Source: Mariniphaga sp964624645 (GTDB taxonomy: Bacteria > Bacteroidota > Bacteroidia > Bacteroidales > Prolixibacteraceae). From it: DNA of 64,000 bases. A model generated the notes under the pieces. The model saw only the letters and a program-made list of their open reading frames with translations. It ran no database searches and was not told where the DNA came from. Every line of letters begins with the position of its first letter. Within the stretch, counting starts at the first letter, position 1. Location: positions 1 to 64,000 of the forward strand of contig CAZVAD010000001.1 of assembly GCA_964624645.1 (NCBI GenBank), in the 5' to 3' direction. The translations under genes were made by a program, and so were the position numbers. Shown one piece after another: positions 1 to 7,453 of this stretch.

Positions 1-90
1 AACATTTCAGACAAAGATGTTTTGCTTTTTGTTGAAAGCGGCGCTGTAACAAAACATGTAAAGGAGCTGCCCGGTTATGATTTTGAATAA
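1..90 (+). CDS. C-terminal end of an unrecognised protein (partial)
   Basis: An open frame runs in from the window edge and ends at a TAA at 88-90. It gives 29 residues finishing in KELPGYDFE. It lies 8 bases from the convergent antitoxin stop, so no terminator fits between the two genes. The codon use looks normal for the window. The piece is too short to assign a family, and the rest of the gene lies outside the window. Confidence 0.55.
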   Translation, partial: NISDKDVLLFVESGAVTKHVKELPGYDFE

Positions 91-98
91 ATTCTTTA

Positions 99-410
99 TT
101 ACAGCTTTATCACTAATTCCAGGTGCCCGCCAAATCCCTTTTCAACAATTTTTTGAAGCGTTGAAATGCGAACGTCCTTAATGTTATTTTCAACCCGTGA
201 GATATAGCCTTTGTTTGTACCAACTTTTTCGGCAAGCTCTTCCTGGGTCATCCCTTTTTTTAGTCGTGCCTGTTGAATAATAAAACCAAGTTTAAACTCT
301 TCGTAACCCTTTTCAAAGGATTCACGTTTTTTTGTTCCTCTTTCACCATATTGTTCATCAATAAATTGATTAAGAGACTTCAAGTTTTTATTTTTTATTG
401 TTCTGCTCAT
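99..410 (-). CDS. higA: HigA-like antitoxin, XRE-family helix-turn-helix
   Basis: This 103-residue protein has a helix-turn-helix of the Cro/C1 (XRE) type at about residues 44-96, with the typical pattern ARLKKGMTQEELAEKVGT and YISRVENN. The N-terminal 40 residues are charged and probably bind the toxin. Its ATG overlaps the toxin stop codon by 4 bases (ATGA at 407-410), so the two are translated together. By analogy with HigBA pairs it should neutralise the toxin and repress the shared promoter through the palindrome at 793-816. The gene order, toxin first and antitoxin second, is that of higBA rather than relBE. The symbol is by family resemblance. Confidence 0.85.
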   Translation of the reverse strand: MSRTIKNKNLKSLNQFIDEQYGERGTKKRESFEKGYEEFKLGFIIQQARLKKGMTQEELAEKVGTNKGYISRVENNIKDVRISTLQKIVEKGFGGHLELVIKL

Positions 411-772
411 TTTCTGTTTTTTAAATTCGTGATTTCCAGTTCATATTCTCTTTTAATTTTCAATGCTTTTTCAATTTCCTGCTTTGGCGTTTTTTGTGTT
501 TTCTTTTGAAACCCATTTGCCAATACGACTAATTTCCCTTCATCAAAAAAGCAGAAAATCCTGAAAATATCACTGCCTGACTGAATCCTGATTTCATACA
601 AGCCATCAGTCCCTTTGAGATGTTTCAAATATTCTGTCGGAACTTGTGGTATCGTTTCAATTATCCGAAATGTCCAAAGAATTTTCTCTTTGACTTTCTT
701 TTTTTGTTTTTCATAGAAGTTAGAGAAATAATTTTTGTACAAAAATATCTGTCGTATTTTTTCATTTCCCAT
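407..772 (-). CDS. higB: HigB-like toxin, RelE/Gp49 family
   Basis: This 121-residue basic protein resembles phage-derived Gp49-like/HigB toxins, which are ribosome-dependent mRNA endonucleases. Its C-terminal half carries the expected strand pattern: GLYEIRIQSGSDIFRIFCFF, then KLVVLANGFQKKTQKTP and a lysine-rich helix. The frame extends upstream to a TTG at 784, but a good -7 promoter box (782-789) covers that codon. I therefore start at the ATG at 770-772, beginning MGNEKIRQIF. This leaves a leader of only a few bases. It is the first gene of a two-gene operon with the antitoxin. Confidence 0.85.
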   Translation of the reverse strand: MGNEKIRQIFLYKNYFSNFYEKQKKKVKEKILWTFRIIETIPQVPTEYLKHLKGTDGLYEIRIQSGSDIFRIFCFFDEGKLVVLANGFQKKTQKTPKQEIEKALKIKREYELEITNLKNRK

Positions 773-781
773 ATTGGAATA

Positions 782-816
782 CAAAAATAATACAAGTTGT
801 CCGATAATACAACTTG
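782..816 (-). promoter_or_regulatory. higBA promoter with palindromic operator
   Basis: Read on the minus strand, TATTTTTG (789-782) matches the Bacteroidota -7 consensus TAnnTTTG. A TTG (812-810) lies 20 bases upstream, the usual distance for a -33 element. A perfect inverted repeat, CAAGTTGT (793-800) and ACAACTTG (809-816) with an 8-base spacer, covers the -33 element and the spacer. That is the expected layout for autorepression by the HigA antitoxin dimer. The site is inferred from sequence alone. Confidence 0.7.
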
Positions 817-870
817 AAGTAAAATTTATTTTTGGTTTTTAGACGTTTTATTTACTTGTTCTTGCAGAAA

Positions 871-984
871 ATGTCTGCTCAATCCGATGTTTATGAACGA
901 TACATGCAGGGAACAATTGAAAGTGATGTAAAGACATTAACCGACTTAATTTTTGAGTTGGTTAATCAAAAGTCACGAAGATAA
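871..984 (+). CDS. Possible 37-residue ORF, perhaps a gene remnant
   Basis: An ATG at 871 opens a 37-codon frame to a TAA at 982-984, starting MSAQSDVYERYMQG and ending in NQKSRR. It reads like the amphipathic helical tail of a larger protein rather than a free-standing gene. No family is recognised and there is no clear ribosome-binding site. It lies between the toxin-antitoxin promoter and a hairpin at 1038-1057. It may be the remains of a gene lost when the toxin-antitoxin pair arrived, or a real small gene. Confidence 0.25.
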   Translation: MSAQSDVYERYMQGTIESDVKTLTDLIFELVNQKSRR

Positions 985-1037
985 TACCGGGACTCGGTAG
1001 GTCGATTAGCATAAGGGAGGCCAATCATTTAGATTTG

Positions 1038-1057
1038 ATTCCGGTATTTGCCGGAAT
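1038..1057 (+). terminator. Terminator-like hairpin
   Basis: ATTCCGG (1038-1044) pairs perfectly with CCGGAAT (1051-1057) around a 6-base loop and is followed by a T-rich run (TTTATTAG). It could end transcription coming from the 871-984 frame before the methyltransferase gene. The rest of 985-1139 holds nothing else I can name. Confidence 0.45.
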
Positions 1058-1139
1058 TTTATTAGATTTACACTTATGTTTTTTCGGGGTTTGTTGTTAA
1101 ATTCAGCCCTTTTGCAAGCCGTAAATTTTTAATGAAAGA

Positions 1140-1835
1140 ATGATGAAATTACATCACAGGAAACCATTTGGAAGCATCCGAACAATTGTTTTGAAATTTA
1201 AAAGCTGGGTCATTTTATTTGTGGTTTTTGGTTGTGTTTCCGCAGATGCCCAGTTTCCTGAAGTGCAAAATAACCTGGACAGAAAAATCAAAGCATTTCT
1301 TGAAGAAAATGTGAGCAACTGGCGCGACATGAATATTCCGCTTTCCGATGGAAGGCTGCTTTATGACATTATTGTTGAAAATGGCTATACCCGCGCTGTG
1401 GAGATTGGCACCTCCACAGGCCATTCGGCCATCTGGATTGCCTGGGCGCTGAGCAAAACAGGCGGAAAGCTCATTACCATTGAGATTGACAAAAACCGCT
1501 GGTTGCAGGCAAAAGCCAATTTTGTGAAAGCGGGTGTAGATAAATATATTGATGCCCGCTTAGGTAACGGGCACGATTTGGTTCCACAGCTTGAAGGAAA
1601 ATTTGACTTCGTTTTCAGCGATGCCGACAAGCACTGGTACAAGCAGTATTTCATTGATTTAGACCCCAAACTGGAAGCCGGCGGTTGCTTCACCGCGCAC
1701 AATACATCCCTGTCGGTCATGGGAATCCGTGATTTTTTGGAATATGTTGAAAGCCGGGATGATTACAAAACTACACTTGCTGGTGAAAATAATCAGGGAG
1801 TTTCAATCAGTTATAAAATTGCCAAAAATCAATAG
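1140..1835 (+). CDS. Exported O-methyltransferase-like protein (class I SAM fold)
   Basis: The protein has 231 residues. From residue 40 on it resembles small-molecule (catechol/caffeoyl-CoA type) O-methyltransferases. The SAM-binding motif I is VEIGTSTGHS at residues 87-96, and the acidic motif II region reads ITIEIDKNR. The motif FSDADKHWY sits where these enzymes bind the metal and substrate. Unusually, it begins with a basic stretch, a hydrophobic segment (WVILFVVFGCVSADAQ, about 23-38) and a likely signal-peptidase site. The FGC could also be a weak lipobox. This suggests export, where SAM is not expected. The permease that follows begins 3 bases after the stop, so the two are probably co-transcribed. 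The substrate is unknown. Confidence 0.75.
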   Translation: MMKLHHRKPFGSIRTIVLKFKSWVILFVVFGCVSADAQFPEVQNNLDRKIKAFLEENVSNWRDMNIPLSDGRLLYDIIVENGYTRAVEIGTSTGHSAIWIAWALSKTGGKLITIEIDKNRWLQAKANFVKAGVDKYIDARLGNGHDLVPQLEGKFDFVFSDADKHWYKQYFIDLDPKLEAGGCFTAHNTSLSVMGIRDFLEYVESRDDYKTTLAGENNQGVSISYKIAKNQ

Positions 1836-1838
1836 AAA

Positions 1839-3200
1839 TTGAATAATACATCTGAAAAACTTGAGCGAAAGCTTGGCCTTTTCCCGGTAATCAATATTGT
1901 GATTGCCAATATCATCGGGGCAGGGATTTTTACCACAACCGGCTATCTGATGGGATTCTTGGGGAATCCCGTTCTGATGGTTTCACTCTGGCTGATTGGC
2001 GGGTTGATTGCCTTTTCGGGAGCGCTGGCTTTTGGCGAGTTGGGAGCCACATTTCCCGAAGCGGGCGGCGAATACACTTTTATTTCCAGATTATTTCATC
2101 CGATACTTGGTTTTTTAAGCGGATGGCTTTCGCTCATTGTAGGTTTTTCGGCGCCAATAGCTGCTTCGGCTATCGGTTTCAGTAAATATTTTCTTTTGGC
2201 AGCCCCCGGTTTGCAATCCTGGTTTTTACTGGAAAATTTCATGAGTCCGGAAGTTTTCAGTAAGCTGCTGGCGATTCTGGTAATTCTTATTTTTTCGTCG
2301 TTGCATGCGCTGGGGGTTGTGTTAGGCTCAAAAGTGCAGAACGGATTAACTGTTTTGAAAATCGTATTGGTTGCAGGCCTTGCAATTGCCGGAATCACAA
2401 TGGGGCAGGGGAGTTTTGAGCATTTTAAAGTGGCACCGGAGACAGGACAGCCTTTCCGGTTTGACTTCAGCGGCTGGAAATCCATCGGCCTGTCGCTCAT
2501 GTTTATCATGTTTGCTTACAGTGGCTGGAATGCTGCGACTTATATCGGTTCCGAAATTAAAAACCCGATGCGGGTCATCCCCCGCTCATTGCTCATTTCC
2601 ACCGGTATCGTAACGCTTCTGTATGTGTTGCTGAACCTGTTCTTTGTTTATGCGATTCCGCCAGAAAGCATGGCGGGCGAGCCTGAGATTGGCGGAGTGG
2701 CAGTCTCCCTGGCATTTGGCGAGTTTACCGGAACCATCATCTCCCTGCTTATCTCTTTTGCCCTTTTTTCATCGCTCAGCGCCTTCATCATTTTAGGTCC
2801 GCGGGTCTATTATTCCATGTCGCGCGACGGCTATTTTTTCAAATGGGTTTCCAGTGTGCATCCGCGGTTTAAGGTGCCCCAGAATGCATTGATGCTTCAG
2901 AGCGGAATAGCCATCATTCTGGTGCTTTCGGGAACATTTGAACAGATTCTTGCTTACATGGGATTTTCCCTGGGAATTTTTCCAATTCTTGCCGTTTTGG
3001 GCGTTTTTAAACTACGGATCAAAGGAGAAAGTAAACTGAAGCTTCCGGGTTTCCCGGTCGTTCATATTTTCTTTATTTTGGTGAGTGTGGGTATCCTGGT
3101 ATTGGCTTTTTTTGAACGCCCTACCGAATCGTCTATCGCCATTTTGACTGCTCTTTCCGGGATTCCGGTTTTTTACTGGTTCAGAAGAAAGAACAGATAG
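1839..3200 (+). CDS. APC-family amino acid permease
   Basis: This 453-residue inner-membrane transporter has about 12 hydrophobic segments. The first helix carries the APC-superfamily signature IANIIGAGIFTTTGYLMG, whose unwound glycine-rich part binds the amino acid carboxylate. FGELGATFPEAGGEYTF follows helix 2 as in YfnA/GadC-like and cationic amino-acid transporters. The only start that keeps helix 1 is a TTG at 1839, since the next methionine lies inside helix 1. It sits 3 bases after the methyltransferase stop and is probably in the same operon. The substrate cannot be told from sequence. It ends directly against the convergent plsC gene. Confidence 0.85.
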   Translation: MNNTSEKLERKLGLFPVINIVIANIIGAGIFTTTGYLMGFLGNPVLMVSLWLIGGLIAFSGALAFGELGATFPEAGGEYTFISRLFHPILGFLSGWLSLIVGFSAPIAASAIGFSKYFLLAAPGLQSWFLLENFMSPEVFSKLLAILVILIFSSLHALGVVLGSKVQNGLTVLKIVLVAGLAIAGITMGQGSFEHFKVAPETGQPFRFDFSGWKSIGLSLMFIMFAYSGWNAATYIGSEIKNPMRVIPRSLLISTGIVTLLYVLLNLFFVYAIPPESMAGEPEIGGVAVSLAFGEFTGTIISLLISFALFSSLSAFIILGPRVYYSMSRDGYFFKWVSSVHPRFKVPQNALMLQSGIAIILVLSGTFEQILAYMGFSLGIFPILAVLGVFKLRIKGESKLKLPGFPVVHIFFILVSVGILVLAFFERPTESSIAILTALSGIPVFYWFRRKNR

Positions 3201-3953
3201 TCATCGCTTTTTGGCAATAATCTCTTCCAACATGGCATGAATCTGTTTGCGGGTTTCTGTCTGAAGTGCCTTGTAGTCAGTATGTGTCAAAGGTTTCCCG
3301 TAACGGATGGATACATGGGTAACCGACTTGCTCATCTGCCTGAAAAAATGGCCCAGAAACGTATCGTCATCCACCCACGCATCGTTTATGTCCTTGTAGT
3401 GAATTGCCATGGGAATTACCGGAATTCCGGCATCGGCGGCAATTTTGAAACTGCCGTTTTTAAACGGCTTTGTCAGCGGCCCTTTGTAGGAAGTCCCTTC
3501 CGGGAAAAGCACAACAGGAATTCCGTTGTTTATTGATTCCTTGATTTTATTCATCGTAACCAGCAGGCTTTGCAACTCGGAACGCGATACAAAAATGGTG
3601 TTGGTGATTTTGGCGCCGGACTTCAGAAATGGCCAGTTTTTCAGTTCGGCTTTTGCGACAAAACCGGTTGACGTGTAGGCTGCCACAATGAAAATGTCCA
3701 GATAACTGCGGTGGTTTGGCATCAAAATAAAATGCGAATCGGAAGGGGCCGCGTTTTTATTCACTTTGACCCCGCACACCCACAAAATACTTTTTCCCCA
3801 GGTGTGCATCGCCCAATTCTGCAGGCGCCGGCTGAAACCGGACAGCCAGAGCCAGACCGTTCCGATAGCCACCACATATCCTGAAACCAAAAGGATAAAC
3901 AGTAACCTTAGCAAAGCCAGCGGGGAAAGCAGGATAATCCGGAGTGTTTTCAT
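3201..3953 (-). CDS. plsC: 1-acyl-sn-glycerol-3-phosphate acyltransferase
   Basis: This 250-residue membrane enzyme makes phosphatidic acid by acylating lysophosphatidic acid. It has the HX4D catalytic motif (NHRSYLD), the substrate-binding FPEGTSYKGP and the VIPMAIHY block of the PlsC family. A hydrophobic N-terminus (IILLSPLALLRLLFILLV) anchors it in the membrane. The open frame extends 64 codons upstream, but that part overlaps nadD out of frame and lacks acyltransferase character. I start at the ATG at 3951-3953, 22 bases after nadD. It is the last gene of the leftward run mnmA-yicC-gmk-nadD-plsC. Confidence 0.9.
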   Translation of the reverse strand: MKTLRIILLSPLALLRLLFILLVSGYVVAIGTVWLWLSGFSRRLQNWAMHTWGKSILWVCGVKVNKNAAPSDSHFILMPNHRSYLDIFIVAAYTSTGFVAKAELKNWPFLKSGAKITNTIFVSRSELQSLLVTMNKIKESINNGIPVVLFPEGTSYKGPLTKPFKNGSFKIAADAGIPVIPMAIHYKDINDAWVDDDTFLGHFFRQMSKSVTHVSIRYGKPLTHTDYKALQTETRKQIHAMLEEIIAKKR

Positions 3954-3975
3954 GGTTTGAACAATGCGTTGGGTA

Positions 3976-4581
3976 TTACCTGTAAAAACCTTTCTTGTCG
4001 ATGAATTCCCACACTTTGGCCGGAAGAAAATGGCGAACATCTTTGCCGCTTTTGATGGCTTCCCGGATAAAAGAAGATGAAATCTCCATTTGTGGGGCAT
4101 TTTCGGCAACTGAAATGTTCGGATGCCGGATTTTGGAGCTGTCAAAACCGGGACGCGGATAAATGACTATTCCGAAATTTTCAAGAATCACCTCATAATT
4201 TTTCCACTTGTGAAAATTTTCAAGATTGTCGGAACCCATCAGGATTTTAAAGGTTTTACCCGGATTTCTTTCCTGCAGGTAGGTCAGCGTGTCAATGGTA
4301 AAACTGGGCTTGGGCAGAAAAAATTCGATGTCCGAAACCTGCATGCGGTGGTCTCCTTCAATTGCAGATTGCACCATTTCCAGGCGGTCAAAGTCATTCA
4401 GCAAGTTGATTTTTTGCTTGTGGGGGTTTTGCGGCGTAACCACAAACCAGAACTCATTCAGGCCGGCAAACTCCACCATGTAGTTGGCAATGGCTAAATG
4501 CCCGATGTGAATCGGATTGAAAGAGCCAAAATACAATCCGGTGATTTTTTCAGGATATTTTTTTGCAGCGGTCTGTTTCAT
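3976..4581 (-). CDS. nadD: Nicotinate-nucleotide adenylyltransferase
   Basis: This 201-residue enzyme joins nicotinate mononucleotide to AMP from ATP in NAD synthesis. The nucleotidyltransferase motif GLYFGSFNPIHIGH is at residues 15-28, and the second signature near the C-terminus is SSSFIREAIKSG, the (S/T)xxR motif. Length and layout are normal for NadD. It lies 30 bases downstream of gmk in the same leftward run. Confidence 0.95.
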   Translation of the reverse strand: MKQTAAKKYPEKITGLYFGSFNPIHIGHLAIANYMVEFAGLNEFWFVVTPQNPHKQKINLLNDFDRLEMVQSAIEGDHRMQVSDIEFFLPKPSFTIDTLTYLQERNPGKTFKILMGSDNLENFHKWKNYEVILENFGIVIYPRPGFDSSKIRHPNISVAENAPQMEISSSFIREAIKSGKDVRHFLPAKVWEFIDKKGFYR

Positions 4582-4611
4582 GCAGTTCGATTTTATGGAT
4601 TGATTTTCTGG

Positions 4612-5202
4612 TCAGTCAAAACTGTTTTTACCGCTTTCCTGCGAAAGAAATGCGGCAACGGCATTTTCTGCATCCGCCAGGGCATCCGGCAGCTTTTCAT
4701 TCACAATAACCACATCAAACCGGTTGGCAAATTCCAGCTCTTTTTCTGCTTTTGCAATACGAACGCCGATTTTTTCTTCGGTTTCGGTTGAGCGTTTTGT
4801 TAGCCTGCTTTTCAGTTCTTCCAGAGACGGGGGTTCAATGAAGATTGCCAGGGCATCTTTTCCGTAATATTTTTTGATGTTCACTCCGCCCACCACGTCC
4901 ACATCAAAAATTACATTTTTTCCGGTTTCCCGGATGCGGGCTACCTCACTTTTCAGGGTTCCGTAAAAAATACCGCGATACACCTCTTCCCATTCCAGAA
5001 ATTCGTCGTTTTCAATTTTTTGCCGGAATTCATTTTCAGAAATGAAATGGTAATCTTTCCCGTCCGTTTCACCCGGACGGGGTTGCCGGCTGGTGGCGGA
5101 AACCGAAAATCCAAGGTCAAATTCCTGCTGAAGCAGGTGTCTCACAAGGGTGGTCTTTCCGGCTCCGGAAGGCGCTGAAATGATGATGAGCTTTCCTTCC
5201 AT
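4612..5202 (-). CDS. gmk: Guanylate kinase
   Basis: This 196-residue enzyme phosphorylates GMP to GDP. The P-loop SAPSGAGKTT is at residues 9-18, followed by the GMP-binding region SATSRQPRPGETDGKDYHF and by the DVDVVGG segment. Length is normal. It begins 2 bases after the yicC stop codon, so the pair is probably translationally coupled, a common gmk-yicC arrangement. Confidence 0.96.
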   Translation of the reverse strand: MEGKLIIISAPSGAGKTTLVRHLLQQEFDLGFSVSATSRQPRPGETDGKDYHFISENEFRQKIENDEFLEWEEVYRGIFYGTLKSEVARIRETGKNVIFDVDVVGGVNIKKYYGKDALAIFIEPPSLEELKSRLTKRSTETEEKIGVRIAKAEKELEFANRFDVVIVNEKLPDALADAENAVAAFLSQESGKNSFD

Positions 5203-5204
5203 AG

Positions 5205-6080
5205 TTACAAAATATTCAGCAGTTGTTCCTTAATCCGCTCCAGATGGTCTTTCATCTCCACAACCATCCGCTGGATTGTGCTTTCGTATGCCTTTGACCC
5301 GAGCGTGTTGATTTCGCGCCCCATCTCCTGCGAAATGAATGCAAGTTTTTTTCCGCTGGATTCGGGCAGGGCTATCGTTTCAAGAAAATACCTGCAATGG
5401 TTTGTCAGCCGTATTTTCTCTTCGTTCATGTCCATTTTGTCCAGATAATAGAGCACTTCCTGCTCAAACCGATTCTCGTCAACAGTGCCGTTAATTTCCA
5501 GTTTGGCCAGATTTTCAGTCAACCGGCTTTTTATGGTTTCAATGCGTTTTTCTTCAAAAGGTGAAATTTGTCCCAATAAATCCATGATTTTCTCTGTGTT
5601 GGCCACAATGTCGGCGTCAAGCGCCCTGCCTTCGGCCAGTCTGAAATCATCCAGTTCATCCAGCGCTTTGTTCAGGTTTTCGGAAATCACCTGCCACTCC
5701 TCTTCATTCAAGGTTTCATATTCGGTTTTCACCACGTCCGGCAGGCGCAGAATCGCCTGCATGGTGAGCTGGTCGGTTTGCAGTCCAAGTTCCGTGTTGA
5801 TACTTTTCAGGTTATCAAAATATTCCTTTATTGTGGTTTTGTTGATTTTGCTGCTCGATTCCTCTCCGTGGTTTTCCACATAAATGGTCAGGTCCACTTT
5901 TCCGCGAATCAGTTTTTCGGCAATCACTTTCCGGATTTCTATCTCCTTTTCACGATAAACCGGCGGAATGCGGACACCGATGTCTATTTGCTTACTGTTA
6001 AGTGATTTAAGCTCAAGAATGATTTTTTTGTTGTTCACCTCAAATTCGGCTTTGCCGAAACCTGTCATTGATTTTATCAT
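5205..6080 (-). CDS. yicC: YicC/YloC-family endoribonuclease
   Basis: This 291-residue protein starts with the family signature MIKSMTGFGKAEF and ends with the conserved DUF1732 block (EMGREINTLGSKA, then EMKDHLERIKEQ). Members in other bacteria are metal-dependent endoribonucleases linked to RNA turnover and survival in stationary phase. The specific targets here are unknown. It sits directly upstream of gmk and 31 bases downstream of mnmA. Confidence 0.92.
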   Translation of the reverse strand: MIKSMTGFGKAEFEVNNKKIILELKSLNSKQIDIGVRIPPVYREKEIEIRKVIAEKLIRGKVDLTIYVENHGEESSSKINKTTIKEYFDNLKSINTELGLQTDQLTMQAILRLPDVVKTEYETLNEEEWQVISENLNKALDELDDFRLAEGRALDADIVANTEKIMDLLGQISPFEEKRIETIKSRLTENLAKLEINGTVDENRFEQEVLYYLDKMDMNEEKIRLTNHCRYFLETIALPESSGKKLAFISQEMGREINTLGSKAYESTIQRMVVEMKDHLERIKEQLLNIL

Positions 6081-6111
6081 CTGCTATAAATTTTTGCGAA
6101 TTTACATTTTT

Positions 6112-7290
6112 TTAGGCGATTACCCCCGAACCGATAAGTTCATCTTCCAGGTGCCAGGCGGCAAACTGTCCGGAAGTGATTCCGCGCTGTTCATTTTCAA
6201 AAAGAACATAAGCTCCTTCGTCTTTCATGTGGAGAATTCCTTTTTCCAGCGCCTGGCGGTAACGGATGCGGAATCTGAACCCGCTCTTTTCGCCGGGTTG
6301 CATCATCATGTCGGGGCGAATCCAGTGGATATTCTCTTTTGAAATGAACAATCCGGGGCGGAACAGCCCGGGGTGTTTCTTTCCTTCACCAACGTAGATG
6401 ATGTTTCGCTGCACATCGGTGCCGATTACAAACAAAGGTTCCCTGTGTCCGCCAATGTTCAGCCCTTTCCGTTGCCCGATGGTGTAAAAGTGCGCTCCCT
6501 GATGCTGTCCGATGATTTCGCCATGCCACGGTTTATAGGGAAACGGGAAACAGAGCTTGCGGTAATTTTCTTCAGAAATTTCAATCTGTTTCTTCTTCTC
6601 CATGAATGCCGCCGGAATTTCAATCACATTTCCGGTTTTGGGTTGCAGTTGCTGCTGCAAAAAAGTGGGTAAATCCACTTTCCCGACAAAGCAAATCCCC
6701 TGGGAGTCCTTGCGCTCAGCGGTTGGCAGATTTTGATTCCGGGCAATCTCACGAACCTGCTGCTTGGTCAGTTCCCCGACCGGGAAAAGCGATTTGCCCA
6801 ATTGCTCCTGGCTGAGTTGGCAAAGAAAATAGCTCTGGTCTTTATTCTTGTCTTTTCCTTCCAGCAGCCGGTAAGTCTTTTTGCCGTTCACTTCTGTTTC
6901 ATCTTTTCTGCAATAGTGCCCGGTGGCAACATAGTCTGCCCCAAACTTCAATGCTTCGTTCAGGAAAGTGTCAAATTTGATTTCGCGGTTGCAGAGTATG
7001 TCCGGATTGGGTGTTCTGCCGGCCTGATATTCGGCAAACATATAGTCCACCACGCGCTGCTTGTATTCCTTGCTCAAATCCACAATATGAAAGGGGATAT
7101 CCAGCTTTTGCGCCACCATCCGGGCAATCAGCGCATCTTCTTCCCAGGTGCATTCACTGGTCAGTGCACCGACGCGTTCATGCCAGTTTACCATAAAAAG
7201 CGCAGTCAGATCATAGCCCTGCTGCTTTAATAAATAAGCAGCCACACTGGAATCCACTCCGCCCGAAAGACCAATTACAACTTTTTTCAT
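6112..7290 (-). CDS. mnmA: tRNA-specific 2-thiouridylase MnmA
   Basis: This 392-residue enzyme thiolates U34 in the wobble position of tRNAs for Lys, Glu and Gln, using sulfur relayed from a cysteine desulfurase. The ATP pyrophosphatase loop GLSGGVDSS is near the N-terminus. The two catalytic cysteines are in NPDILCNREIKF and DSQGICFVGK. The frame runs to a TTG at 7299, but the ATG at 7288-7290 (MKKVVIGLSGG) is the normal family start. It heads the leftward run through plsC. It is slightly longer than the E. coli enzyme. Confidence 0.95.
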   Translation of the reverse strand: MKKVVIGLSGGVDSSVAAYLLKQQGYDLTALFMVNWHERVGALTSECTWEEDALIARMVAQKLDIPFHIVDLSKEYKQRVVDYMFAEYQAGRTPNPDILCNREIKFDTFLNEALKFGADYVATGHYCRKDETEVNGKKTYRLLEGKDKNKDQSYFLCQLSQEQLGKSLFPVGELTKQQVREIARNQNLPTAERKDSQGICFVGKVDLPTFLQQQLQPKTGNVIEIPAAFMEKKKQIEISEENYRKLCFPFPYKPWHGEIIGQHQGAHFYTIGQRKGLNIGGHREPLFVIGTDVQRNIIYVGEGKKHPGLFRPGLFISKENIHWIRPDMMMQPGEKSGFRFRIRYRQALEKGILHMKDEGAYVLFENEQRGITSGQFAAWHLEDELIGSGVIA

Positions 7291-7411
7291 CGGGTGCAAA
7301 ATTAGGAAGTAATTTGAAAAGTAACACGTTAAACAATGTTTCTGAATAGTAAAAGTAATTTGTTTTCCATAAATAATTGCTTTCTTTTCGGGTTAAGCCC
7401 CTACAATTGAT

Positions 7412-7419
7412 TACCTTTG
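7412..7419 (+). promoter_or_regulatory. Probable -7 box for secA
   Basis: TACCTTTG matches the Bacteroidota -7 consensus TAnnTTTG exactly and lies 34 bases before the secA ATG. No good TTG stands at the -33 distance. Transcription would start at about 7422. Confidence 0.5.
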
Positions 7420-7453
7420 TACTTCAAAATTTAAGGCATTAAAGCATTGCATT

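Noticed and set aside
273..509. 78-codon plus-strand frame over the toxin-antitoxin genes
   Set aside because: Phe/Ser-rich antisense shadow of higA and higB.
984..1047. tRNA-like remnant: ATACCGG (984-990) pairs with CCGGTAT (1041-1047)
   Set aside because: Only 64 bases long, no T-loop (TTCRANY) and no proper anticodon stem. It may be a decayed tRNA or chance.
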